NCBI GenBank assembly: GCA_016584495.1
Contig: WAID01000015.1
Coordinates: 1,798,501-1,862,500 of the forward strand
Length of the DNA stretch: 64,000 nt
Reading direction: 5' to 3'
From: Celoporthe dispersa
Lineage: Eukaryota; Ascomycota; Sordariomycetes; Diaporthales; Cryphonectriaceae
The notes under the pieces were generated by a model, which saw only the letters and a list, made by a program, of their open reading frames with translations, was not told where the DNA came from and made no database searches. A program made the position numbers and the translations under genes. Below, piece by piece: positions 22,256 to 33,623 of the stretch. Positions within the stretch are counted from its first letter, which is position 1. Each line of letters begins with the position of its first letter.

Positions 22256-23578
22256 TCAAGAGGAGATCTCCACGTCCTCCTCGTCTTCCAGCCCGAGCTC
22301 ATGTTCGGGCGATGCTCCACTGACAGGGCCCGCTGGCACAGGCTCACCGGCAGGCGGCTCGATGTTGTCTTGGGGACGAAGAACAAGCTTGCCGAGAGGC
22401 GCGTTGTCCGTGTCCACAACCAGGAGGTTCTTCTCGCAGCGGCCCAGCAGGCCATAGACGCTGACCTCCCCGTGCCTTATTCCAAGCACTGTTGATGTCC
22501 CTGCGTAGACAGTTTCGCCCTCGATGCCGCACCGATTACACAACACCCTAAACGATTGAGTGTCAGCAATTGCACAAGAAAGAGCCTTATAGCGTGTCTG
22601 TACGACATATACTAGGACACCACACTGTGTGCTCCCCTGCGAGCATATGCCAAGATACAAGATTCCGACGAGAAGGGCGGGGAAATATGTCCAGAGAGAC
22701 TCACACGATGATCTCATCCTCCGTCTCAGCGCGAATGATGGGTTCCATACGCTGCACCCAGTATGTCAACGTCTCCCCTTCCAATGCGAGTGTCAGCCGT
22801 GCAATCCACCAGTATCAAGGGGGTTGCGTCCCGCCCCACCCCCTGAGGAGATACTAACATGTCAGGCTCATCAGGTCTGCTGGTGAACGTCGCAGCCTCC
22901 TCGCGCGTAAGCCACGCCATCGATATGATGACCAGGTTTGCCCTGACCTCCAGGACGTGAAAGGCGAACTCGAAGGCGTGCCAGGGGGCCTCGAACTTGT
23001 AAGGGTTGATATCCATGCAGATGCCCATGGCCGTCTGACCCAGGCCGGGGATGAACTCCTTGCCGAAGCCCCGCCCCTCGAGCGCCCAGGTCTCGTCGAT
23101 CATGTACAGGAAGTGCTTCCTGTAGTTGGCGATGGTCTCGCCCTCGTTGTTGATGACGATGGCGGAGTTGTAGTACTCGGGCGAGGTCGGCCACTTGTGC
23201 GAGACGTCCACCTGCTCGGGATACCCAACCACGACGTGGCAGTTGTGCCGCAGGGCCACCGTGCGCGCCCACAGCGAGCTCACCCCGCTCCCTTCGTACT
23301 CGAGAAAAGGCATGACGTGCTGGAGTGACTTGAAGTTGTAGCCTGGTCGGTCTGTGAGCTTGATGCCGGCGCAGGAATCCAAACACATGTCCGCGCAGGT
23401 GCAGGTGGGTAGCCACGGCGCTCGTTCGCTTACCTGAGAAGGACATTTCCGGTAGGACCAAGAGGTCCAGGCTGTCCAGGTCATCCTGGTTGGCTTTTGA
23501 GAGAACCGAGTCCGCACGGTTGAGGTTGTTGTCCACGTCCGCCACGTGGGGCGCGAACTGCAGGCAGCCGATCCTCAT
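22256..23578 (-). CDS. NTA1: Protein N-terminal amidase, carbon-nitrogen hydrolase family
   Basis: NTA1 deamidates N-terminal Asn and Gln, feeding proteins into the Arg/N-degron pathway. Four exons are inferred: 23578-23434, 23342-22855, 22772-22705 and 22547-22256, for 330 residues. The introns are 91, 82 and 157 nt. The nitrilase-fold triad is present: Glu44 in LPEMSFSG, Lys124 in NYRKHFLY and Cys157 in MGICMDINPY. FEFAFHVLE, ISMAWLT, TYWVQRMEPIIRAE and LCNRCGIEGE follow in the order seen in fungal members. The third exon's acceptor (GAG) and the GTATCT donor before it are weaker than the others, but they join TYWVQRMEP in frame. The C-terminal 40 residues are acidic and unconserved. No frame break. 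Confidence 0.88.
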
Positions 23579-25398
23579 CTTGACCGTCGTGTTCCAGCCG
23601 CGAGGGCAGCTGTGGTCAGGGCGAGGGGATGCGACGGTCCTGCCCTCCCAGTCCTCGGGTTCTGCTGAGCCGAGCTCTTGATGACGAGATCGAGATGGCC
23701 CCCCAGGAGAGTAGGCTGGTGTTCTCAGCGACCGGCGTCGACCAGAGCCACCAGACAGCGGATTGCCCTCCTGAAAGTGCCCCCCGTACGAGTGCAGTGC
23801 AGCCAACGATCGCAACTCGGACTCGAGACCCTTTCTGGGTGGTCGGTGGATGTCGACCTCACAAAGATCGGGTGTTCGCCCTCGTAGGATGATCACGCGT
23901 GCATGTTGAGGTTGTCGCGGTGCGCTGCCGGAGGGGTTGGATGTCAAAGCTGGAGACGCCCGAAGTGACGAAGGAGGGGCTGGAGGCCTTCGATGGGAGC
24001 TCCCCAGGCGCTGCAGGCAGGACAGGGGAGACTCTAATCCCCCCACTACTGCCCACGTACCATATGGTGGTCTAGTACATAGCACTAGTGCTACGGTATA
24101 GTACGATGTCTGGATGCACTGGACGGCAGCACCCACTGGTCCCGCTAAGCGTCCTGCCGGCAGTGGGAGACACCTTCTGATCTCGAAATGCAGGTCAGGG
24201 TCCACAGTGCCCTCTGACGCGCGCCCAGCCTCCCTCTCAGCCACAGCAGTGAGTGAGCGAGAGACATTCGTATCTCCTGACCAACCACCTACCATCACTA
24301 CGCGCCCGAGCTGGCGGGCGGGCATGAACTCGCAGGCCACGGCACTGGGCTGATGTCAAGACTAGCTGAACCTTCTTTTGGTTTTTCTTTTCCTTCTCGA
24401 AAACCAATTTAACTTTCTAAGAAGTCCCTTGGTGGTTGACAGTGTGGGTACTGTGCAGCCTAGAACGTGCATCTCAAGATCTGGGGGAAATCTCACTATT
24501 CTCCCTACGACCCTTGCTCAGACAATCCTCCTTAGCAATGGGGATCCTGTCCAGCATCAACGTCATCTACAACTTGAAAATCAAGGGACACTTCGTAGGA
24601 CATTCCACCGGGTTGAGGTGGTCTTCTGCTCTGAAAGCGAGACAGAACATAGTCCTATAGCCCAAGCCTCCTCTAAGACCAAGCCCGTCCAGGCTCGGAA
24701 CGCCACGAGAGGAGGACCAGAAACCGCATCCTGGACCGTTTCATCACTATTCGACGTTCATTGTTGGCTCCACGATCAAGAACTTAATGTTTTGGTGTGT
24801 ATACCGCGGTGGTCCAGCGCAACCTTACCAAACTGCGTCCTCTCCCGTCCTCCTCCTCCTTCATCTCCCGATTCTTCCTTGGGGTTCAAGCCTGCGGTGA
24901 CAAGCTCCCATCATTCCGGGCCGAAACCTGTAGGACCATAAGAACCACAATCAAAGGCCACTTCAGATCCAGGACTCAGGCTCCTAATGGCCGGGACGAG
25001 CCGGAGTTCTAGTCCTCGTCGACCATCTCGAGCACCGAGCACACCCCATCGCACCAGGAGTAGCTGCCTTTTCCCGATAGCATGGTCACCGCGGTCTCGA
25101 ACGAGACCTGGACAGTCCACGTTCCGCCGGTGTGGTCCTAGCCCACATCTGGAGAGGCTCGAGGGTAGGTCAATATCTAATATTCAGGGCCATGGTCAGC
25201 CGCGCAGAGCACCCGATGGGGCCGACCTGTCATGCTTGAGATCACGGATCGACATAGCGTGATGAAGCAGCTGCAATCACACCTCCACGCTGGACCGTGG
25301 CGCTGAGTTATATCATGCGTTTCACCTCCCTGGCTACTCTGCTACTATGCGAGCTCTAAAAGATTTCCATCCGCAGTGCCTGCTGGAAATGATGTGGT
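23579..25398. other. 1.8-kb spacer between NTA1 and the NACHT-ankyrin gene
   Basis: No gene recognised. A long minus-strand frame running upstream from NTA1 exon 1 has no conserved sequence and is taken as fortuitous. A 12-bp palindrome (AGCACTAGTGCT) lies at 24081-24092. Confidence 0.45.
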
Positions 25399-26332
25399 CT
25401 ATATAGACAGGAAACGCACCGACTCTTGTATCAGTCTTTGCCATTTTATCTCTTCAAGAACTTCCTCCCACCCTTGATTCTCCGGCCGACTCACGTCCGC
25501 GCCTCTTTCAACCAAGAAGCACGCCTTATCTCTAGAACCTGACCACGCCGCGGCCATCAGAGCGCTGCGATGATCACCGTGCTCCACACGGAGATTGACA
25601 TCTGCCCCTCTGCCACACAGAATCTCCATCATCTCCAAGGCCGACTGGTCGTTGTCGATGGTGCTGGCAGCTATGAGAGCGGACCCGAACCGACCATGTC
25701 TCGGGACAAGATTGATGTCTGCGTCATGATCCAAAAGACAACACATCGAACCTTTTTCTGCCTCCGCGACGGCGCACACAAGCGCGCTGCCATACAGTCT
25801 CTGCTTCAACAGAAGATTCACATCTGCTCCATGGTCGATCAAGCATTCTATTGATCTGGTAGATCCCCTAGCAGCTGCAGTTGCAAGCGCGCTGCCGTAT
25901 TTACCATAGTCGAGATGGAGATCCACTTCTGCCCCGTGGCTGATCAGGTATTCCATCACGTCCGTCCTGTGTTCATAAGCAGCAGTAGCAAGAGGGCTAT
26001 GCCTACCACCGGGGGTCTGGAGATTCACATCTGCCCCCTTCTTCAAGAGATAGTCCAACACGGGCAAGCTCTCATCGTCAGCTGCCGGAACTGCTGCCAG
26101 GGCACAGCCCCATCGGGAAGACAGGAAATTCACATCTGTCCCACACTCGTCCAATAGAATATCAAGAGCCTCTAGATCTTTATGGACGACAGCCTGCTCT
26201 AGTGCCTCATAACCGAGTGCCCTATCATGCAAGCCCCCCAAACCGCCAATCTCTCGGAGGCTAGTAAAATCGACACCGCACTCTTTGGAGACAATGAAAT
26301 ATACCAATATTCCAAGACCGACAATAGTGGGA

Positions 26333-26363
<31 letters not shown>

Positions 26364-29300
26364 ATAGTTGCGTAAACCGAGTCCGGGATATGCGCGTTAG
26401 GGTCGACATGTGCCTCCAGGATCAGGTACCTCAGAGCATCAACGCAGTGGTAATATGCCGCACAGGTCGCTGCCGTTCGCAGCTGGCACCGCTTAGGGAA
26501 GAGCATATTTGGATCGGCCTTGCCGTCCTCGATCAGAATCTGCAGCACGGTAACATTATTTTGCGTTGCTGCCATTGCAAGAGGACTGCTGGGCTGCCAC
26601 CAGCCTTCCAGATCGAGCGGAAGATTCGGATTTGCACCGGCCGAAAGGAAGTAGCGGACGGCGTCGGGCTGGTTGTACACTGTGGCACAGTATAGCGGAT
26701 TGCGACCGTCAGCAGGAAAGTTTGGGTCGCACCCAGCCTGTTCGATGAGTATCCGGCACATCTCGACATGGCCTCCCTCACAAGCCAGCTGCAGCGGCAG
26801 GTCCATGTCATCGGATCCTGGTGCTCCATTGGCGTTCATGCCAGCGGCGAGAAGAGCACTGGCAGTGGAACAGCGACCGTAAAAACAAGCAATGTGGAGG
26901 AGATTCCAGCCGCATTGAGTACGTGCCGTCGTGTCTATCAGCAGCCTCGGAGACTCGTCATCAGAGGTTGCCGGCACCTGCCACCAATCTCGTATCAGGT
27001 TGGCCAAACCGTAACGAACCATTGAGAAGGCGGCGTATTTCTCCGTGCCTTCACTCCATTCACTCGTATAATAACGGCGGGGAAGAGGATCTCTCCATCT
27101 AGCTAGCCACCATCGATACTCGAGACTGCTATCGTTGGGGTCACCAAGGAAGCCTTTCAAGAGGACGACCAGTCCATCTAGAAGCATCTGCACGCGTTCA
27201 TCCAGTGTGCAGATGCTGACTTCGCCAGTCTCCCCGTGACCATTCAGCTGTTTGTCTGCGGACATCACATGTTCCCCCCAATATTCCACGGCGTAAAGGA
27301 CGAAGGGATGCTTCCGGTCGATTCGTCGAAATCGAAGCGTTACATACTCTTCCTCTCGCTCCGACTCAGACGACTCAGACTTCACCTCCCCCTGGAGCTC
27401 AGACCCAGGCTCAGACCCAGACTCATCTTCGTCTGAATCGAACGAGAGGCAATGGTCCGGGTCTACCCAGAAGAACTCGGCTGCTCCAGGCGGTTGTCGT
27501 GCTGAGACCGATCGGGCAACGTCGACGACCAACGCCAGGCTGGTCAATCCGATATGCAAATGTGCTTGTGGCAGGCTGAAATGATGTTCCTCAAAGTACT
27601 CTGCGACAGAAGCATGCGCAAAAGCCCACGTCCCTCCTTCCAATACTAGGAGATTCGCGCAGAACTCAAGGAGCATCTCTGGAGTAATCATAGTGGTGGC
27701 GTACTTGGTATCTTCGGGCATCGCATCGGTAGATGGAAGTTCCGGATGTCGATTCGCGGGGGGTTCAAGCAGAGTCTTGGCGTAGACAGTGGGATCGATG
27801 CGAACAGCTGACAACAACTGTTGAGAGCTGAGTGGTTCGCTGGCGGCCATCACCCACATGATCGCTCGATCGACAATCGTGGACTGCAAGGTTATACGAT
27901 CCTCGTCTTTCTTTTTCAAGTAGATATCATCGTATGCTGCCTTGAGGCCCTCGGGAAGCTTCCCTAGACGAGTTTCCACATCCTCCGGAAGCGACAGCTT
28001 GAGCAGCGCATCAACTTGGAGGGCAGTCCATCGAAACCTGCAAGGCTCATATGATATGTAAGCAGACGTCTCTTTAGCCTTGGTCGAGACTGATTAATGA
28101 GGCAGCGACTAACATTCCGTGGCTCTTCTTGCAGAGAGTGCTCACAACTTCGGCTTTCAATTCCTTCGGGATATTTTCCCATCTGTGATTGGGCTTGTAG
28201 ATCTCCTTCATGACGAACGCAGCAATGTCGTCCTGGTTGTCCTCCACGCCTACCTCCACTCTGAGTCGACCATGGAAGGCGGCCCTGATGTCGCTTTCCG
28301 GGCGGCTGGCGATGAAAAGGAGGAATGGACGCCCGCTGGAACTCATCAAGCCATTGAGAATCTCAACTAGGTTCTGGCGATCTTCTTCATTGCACTCATC
28401 GAGGGCGTCGAGAATGATCGTGATTCTAGGAAACAGGTTCAACGACTCGGCAAGCTGCACTCTGCAGAGCTCGCGGGTCAGGCTTTTGCCTTCACGGTTA
28501 CAGCTCGTGTAGAGCTTCCGCAGGGCTGGCTGCATCTGACCTGGACGGCTGCAGGCTGTTGACAGCTGACGCACCAAGCTCTGGAGGCAAGCTAGCGCCG
28601 AGTTTCTTGACGGGTCATTCCGGCTGAAGTAGAAGAACGCAAGAGCCTCGTCGTTAGGATGGCTGCCCAAAGACTCTTCCGGTGGTCGACCACCTTGGAA
28701 GTCAGGAACGTCTTTCCCATGCCGGCTACTTGACAATCAGTCTCGCCCGCCTACGCACAGGTAAATATGAAAAATGATACTCTTACATTGGCCTTTCAAC
28801 CACAACAGAGTGCATCCGCTCGACGCCTGCCATGCTTGGAACTTTGTGTGACGTAGCAGCCAGTCACACGTATCAGGCATCCGTTTCTCGGCTATGGAGT
28901 CGTGGTGGCTAGAATACTGCACGCTGCTGATCCAATTCAGGATTTCCAACTCTTCATGTGCATTCACCGTGTCCAAAATTTCCGTGACCCTTTCATCGAT
29001 CCGGACAATTGGCGCATCGAGACTCTGAACTTTGAAGAGAATCTTGCGGCGCAGTTCGTGATCAACCTCACGAGAAGCAGCCTGAACGCTCAAATCCACC
29101 TGCCTTTCCAGCCCGACGAGTTTGCTCCCGACTTCCTCTGCTATAGCGCCCGGGTGTAGAACCGAATGCGTGATCCGCTGCAAGGTGTTGTTGTTCAGCA
29201 AGTCAACCGCTTTGGACAAGAGTTCCAGACAAGACTTGTACAAGTCAACGAGGGATGCGTGCAGGTCCTCGAGAATGTCCTTGCGAGTATTGGCGGTAGT

Positions 29301-30032
29301 GAAGTATGTCTCGTACACCCTCCCTCGCGCAGCTACACGCGTTACCTTATCTGCCACCTGGAGGACTGCGGACATTTGGTCGGCCGCATTGACCGGAACC
29401 TGCAGAATGGCTTTCACACAGGGCCAGATTTGCTGAACCAGAGAGGGCGCGAACTGCACCCCGAGATCTCCAGCTTGAGTTAGGCACGCAATGATTAGAG
29501 CCGCCTGATCACGGAGGATGATCTCTTCCCCAGGGTCGCCCCCAAGCCTGATACGCCATGACTTCTTCTCGCATTCCTCCTGTCTGGCTCGCACCTCGTC
29601 TACCAAGTCGTGAATGATAGCGTCCGTCGCTGCGTGGTGCAGCTGCTCAGCGGGTTTGGCTTTCGTAGCCAGAGCCGAGAGGTTCTCCTTCTGGATTGGG
29701 AGAAGCTTGTCGAAAGCCCTCTGCCAGAGATCGACTTCAGCTTCAGCCTGTGACGGCACAGAGCTGCCGTCGGCGCCGTCGTTCTGCGTAGCATTGGTAT
29801 GTTGAGGTATAGAGGGCGGTGTAAAGTCATGCTGCAACGTCCGTTCACTGTGGGATTTTAGCTGCTGAGGCACGGCCTGTCGGCCATGTTCTCCTCTGAG
29901 GCCAGCAAACCCATTTTTCGTGGCGCCCGAGGATTGACTAGCGGCTTCCGTGACACCAGCTACCGGGACTGGTGATTCACCTCGTAAGAGATTCTTAAGA
30001 CGCTCCCTCAGGTGTGTGTGGCGACCGGACAT
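25399..30032 (-). CDS. NACHT-ankyrin STAND protein (fungal NLR-like)
   Basis: Fungal STAND proteins with this layout are candidates for non-self or stress recognition. Exons are 30032-28787, 28728-28114 and 28037-25399 (introns 58 and 76 nt), about 1,499 residues. A longer start at 30146 is possible; RERLKNLLRG just after 30032 resembles typical starts. In order: a disordered leader, a helical N-terminal domain ending WLKGQ, NACHT with Walker A AGMGKTFL (about 418) and Walker B LDALDEC (about 520), sensor LLFIASRPESDI, a winged-helix-like part with AHASVAEYF, an acidic stretch, then ankyrin repeats from about 1,000 to the end. Two opposite single-base shifts are needed: one base short near 28666-28671, just after Walker A, and one extra in the GGC repeat near 26331-26364. 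Confidence 0.82.
26331..26364. repeat. (GGC)n trinucleotide repeat inside the ankyrin region
   Basis: A GGT/GGC repeat on the plus strand reads as poly-Ala in the upstream frame and poly-Pro in the downstream frame of the minus-strand gene. The ankyrin reading frame changes by one base across it. Confidence 0.85.
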
Positions 30033-31947
30033 CGTTGCTGCTGCTTTAGTCGTGACCGTAGGGTTGTATGGGATGTTGGATACTGTAGTGAGATGGTCTG
30101 GCTCTAACCACGAGATTGGCTGATGCGGCGCAAGCATCTCGTCCAACCAGTAGAAACTGCGCCCGCAGTGTCACCGCTCCTCCTGTGCCTCCACCTCAAA
30201 CCAAGCCTCCGAATACCTTTTTTTTTTTTTTTAAAAAAAAAAAGGACTTGCAGCCAAATGTGTCGAACACAACGGCGTGACATGGTGCCCCTCACCTTGG
30301 AGATTGACGAATATGCACACGCGTGTGTGCTAAGCCCTGGGCTTCTCCGCGGCCGCCATGGTCCTGAGCTCGAGCATTCGTGATAACTACCTCCTAGCAG
30401 CTTATGAGCAGCAGCCAGTCATCTTTCTGTTAGATTCCAGGGCAGCATGTTACAACAGCATGCCACGAGACGCTGGCCCCGAGACGAGAGCATAAGACGA
30501 GCTGCGGATGCTGCGTTTACGGTACAATCTAAACGAGCGATATCATCTCAGAGGGGGAAGAAGAAGAGAAAAAAAAAGAAAACGAATGAATCAAAGACCA
30601 TAAACGGGACATAGATATGAATAAAAACATCAGCGCCGTGAATACTACCCTCAGATGTCGTCTGGCGACCCGGCATATGCCCTGGCCTTGTCGGTCATCT
30701 CCAGCTGGTGAGAGAGAGCACATAGCCTTGATGTAGGGGTTCAGAGGGCCTCCCTTGCAAGGGAGTTTCTACCTCCAGCATGGCCTGACCCTCAGCACAG
30801 CCCTCCGTCTCGGAGTGTGGTCCTGCATCGCGAGTTTGATTGTCCTCGTTTTCGGGCAGCAGAGGCAGATCACAGCTGCTGGAAGGCTGGGTCTCTGGCC
30901 GGCAAGCTCGGAGGTAGCACCTGGCTGTGGGGTGGCTCAGCAGTCGATTCCTCAGCTGCACACTACCGGCCCCATCCCTGTCGCCATGACGCAACTCGCT
31001 CTCGGCTTTCAAGGCGAGCCCATCCAGGGGTCCAAGGCCTTACTCAAGCGCGGGGTCCATGTTGGTACAGCCGTAGCAGTGGCCCGTAGCAGGTTGGGAA
31101 TTACAGGGGATCGAACACTGCAAATCACTATAAGCTTAAGTGGCGGCGGGCCGACCATCGTCATTCGAGCCTGCCATAGTAACGCAAACAGTTGAAACGG
31201 CCAGGGCAGCGCCATCCCCCGAGCGAAAACTTGGAGATGCCTGATCTAGAGTTGGACTAGCAGGTCAGTCACGTTAGGACTTCAGCAGGGCCGGTACCAG
31301 TCTCATAGTACCACAGTATGTATGGTACGTGGTGGAAGAAAAATGTACGTTTGCGATCGGCGCCAAGTCGCAACTAGATTGCCTCAAGTACAAAAAACCT
31401 TGGAGGGGAAAGTGGACCGTCATGAGTGGTGGTGGCACACTCAAACACACGATTCAGCAGCTATGGAATGGTTGGCCTCCCTGGCTAGGTAGCATTTTCT
31501 TCTCTCTCTCTCTCGTGTGCCTAGAACGAACAGCGCTCGACGTACCATGTAGTGGGTTGGTGGGCGAGCGGATGTGAAGTCATCTGGTCACTTAGTGGCT
31601 TCCATCCATCCCAGTAGCATCCCAACCCTATTGTGGCCGTGCACCTTGACAGCGCGAACCGGAAGCAGATCGCTGGGTCACCTCACGTTATTCTTCCTCG
31701 GGACATGATTTATGACGAGGGCCGCTTGGTCGTTTTAAATTCTTGTTTCCGTCTCTTTTCGAGTCCCAAAAAGAGAAGAGAAACTCCCTTCATTTTCTTA
31801 CTACCCCTCGACCACCCCCTCCCATCCAGCCATCCTTCTCGAGGCACCACATCCACCTCGACACAACGCCAAACGTACCAGCCGCGACAGCGAAAACAAG
31901 CTCCCCCACCCTCGTCTCCTTTCTGGACGTGAAGAGAAACCGACAAG
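30033..31947. other. 1.9-kb divergent spacer between the STAND and MARVEL genes
   Basis: It holds the promoters of both genes. A T15-A11 tract lies at 30218-30243. From about 31.74 kb to the MARVEL start the sequence is pyrimidine-rich, then CAA/CGA-rich, as in fungal 5' leaders. No gene is supported; a 146-codon plus-strand frame at 30755-31195 has no recognisable feature. Confidence 0.5.
30218..30243. repeat. T15-A11 homopolymer pair
   Basis: A run of 15 T directly followed by 11 A, about 190 bp upstream of the STAND gene start. Such tracts often exclude nucleosomes; a promoter role is inference. Confidence 0.8.
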
Positions 31948-32949
31948 ATGGGTGCTGGCTCGGGATTCGCCCTCAAGTTCCTACAATGGTTCAACCGCGG
32001 GGTCCAGTTCGCCTGCTGCGGCCTGATCCTCGCCCTGACCTCGTACTTCCTCGCCGCCATGTCGGACCACAAGATCGACATCCCCACCAGCCTGCGCGCC
32101 GCTGAGGGCATCTCTGGTGCGGGCGTCCTCTACACCGCCCTCGGTGTATTGCTGGTCTGCTGTCTCGCCGGCTTCATCCTCACCTCCTTCCTCGCCATCG
32201 TCCTCGACATCGCCTTCGTCGGCGCCTTCATCTACGTCGCTACCGTCTACAAGCACGGCGCCAGTTCCTGCAGCGGCGACAGCGTCGAGACCGTCTTCGG
32301 CACCGGCAATGCCGACGCCAAGGTCAGCTCGACTGACAGCGGCAGCGTGGCCCTGCCTACGTACAGGACCGCCTGCAAGATGGAGTCCGCCAACCTAGCC
32401 GTGGCCATCGTCGCTATGTAAGCGCGCGCCCTCTGCCCCTGCCAATTCTCCCCCCTCTCGATATGTTCCTTTGTTTACCTCACAAGATGACTTGACTGAC
32501 ACCTCTTCCTCTCAAGCTTCTTCTTCATCATCTCCGCCCTCACCGAGTTTGGACTCGGCCGCCACCGCAAGAAGGAGCAGCGCTTCGGGCCCAGCCCCGC
32601 AAACAACTACACCTCGGGCTACGGCTCCAAGCGGGCCGGCAAGACCGGACTCTTCGGATCTCTGTTCCGCCGCCGCACGACCAGGGACGCCGGCGACGAG
32701 AACGAGCTGCCTATCCACACAGAGCCCGACCAGCTGCGCCAGTCCTACAACACGGACGCCACCCACGTCGACCAGAACAACGGCGTGGCTACCTCCACAT
32801 ACCCCAAGTACGGCGACACGGGCGTCACCGGCACCGGATACAACGACCACGGCGTGCCTACTACCAACGGCGCGACGAACAACGGCTACGGCAATATGGG
32901 CGGGTACGGCAACCAGCACCGGTACGAGGACGGGACGTACAATGTCTAG
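31948..32949 (+). CDS. MARVEL-like four-TM membrane protein
   Basis: A fungal membrane protein with four predicted helices in a MARVEL-like arrangement. Members sit in the plasma membrane or in vesicles, and their exact function is poorly defined. Exons are 31948-32417 and 32517-32949, 300 residues; the 99-nt intron has GTAAGC, CTGAC and TCAAG. TM helices lie near residues 17-36, 52-75, 77-100 and 146-168. The loop between TM3 and TM4 is extracellular-like and contains two Cys. The 130-residue C-terminal tail is hydrophilic, with basic RHRKKE and RRRTT patches and a Gly/Asn/Tyr-rich end. The intron splits TM4 (AIVAI-FFFII). The frame is clean. Confidence 0.8.
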
Positions 32950-33623
32950 TAGAGGTTCCCTGCGACATGCAAGGGGAGACTTGAGCCCCGGGTCAAATTT
33001 ATCGGCTCCTGGAGGCGGGCGTCAAGTCTCCTAGGCGAGTTCGTGTGCCAGGCTTTACGCGCCCTTCAGCGACAGATCTCACGATGCATCTGGGCCAGGG
33101 CCCAAGCACTTGCCAGAAGTTCAGTTACGCTGCCAGGATTGGGGCTCAAAGACGTCACACCGTCGTCGATGACCTAGTGATGATTTACGCAAGTCGGCGT
33201 ATTTGAAAGAAAGGCGCAGCGGGAGTCGGATATACCCATGAGTCCTTGACAGAGAGGAACCACCATCGCCCGTCATAGGCGCACAGAGATCCCGAGACTG
33301 GGAGCTCGTCCGTTCGCTGGATTCGAGGATTATTCATTCTGTGTTATCGGTTGGAGTCCTCTTAAGTAGTATCGTCCTTTTTTTTAATCAATAATATTGA
33401 AGTTCAATGACGATCATGTTTTTGCAAGACAATCCCGCGCCATGGTTCCTCGCAGATTCTTGTCTCAGAAGTATGGTGCCGGTGGGGCCTATGTTACCAG
33501 CTCGGATTGGGTCTACAGGGTGAGACAAGACGCCTCTGATGAACGCTCAACAGGGTATCGATTGATCAAGTCTATAGCGAACCGCTCACAACACCAATCC
33601 GCCTCTCCTTGAGTCCCTCTTCG
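32950..33623. other. Convergent spacer between the MARVEL and HAM-2 genes
   Basis: The 3' ends of two converging genes. No gene seen; frames are short and unmotivated. Confidence 0.5.

Noticed and set aside
22871..24340. 489-codon minus-strand frame around the NTA1 start
   Set aside because: Only its short MRIGCLQFAP...EMSFSG part is conserved (NTA1 exon 1). The rest is upstream DNA, intron and wrong-frame exon 2.
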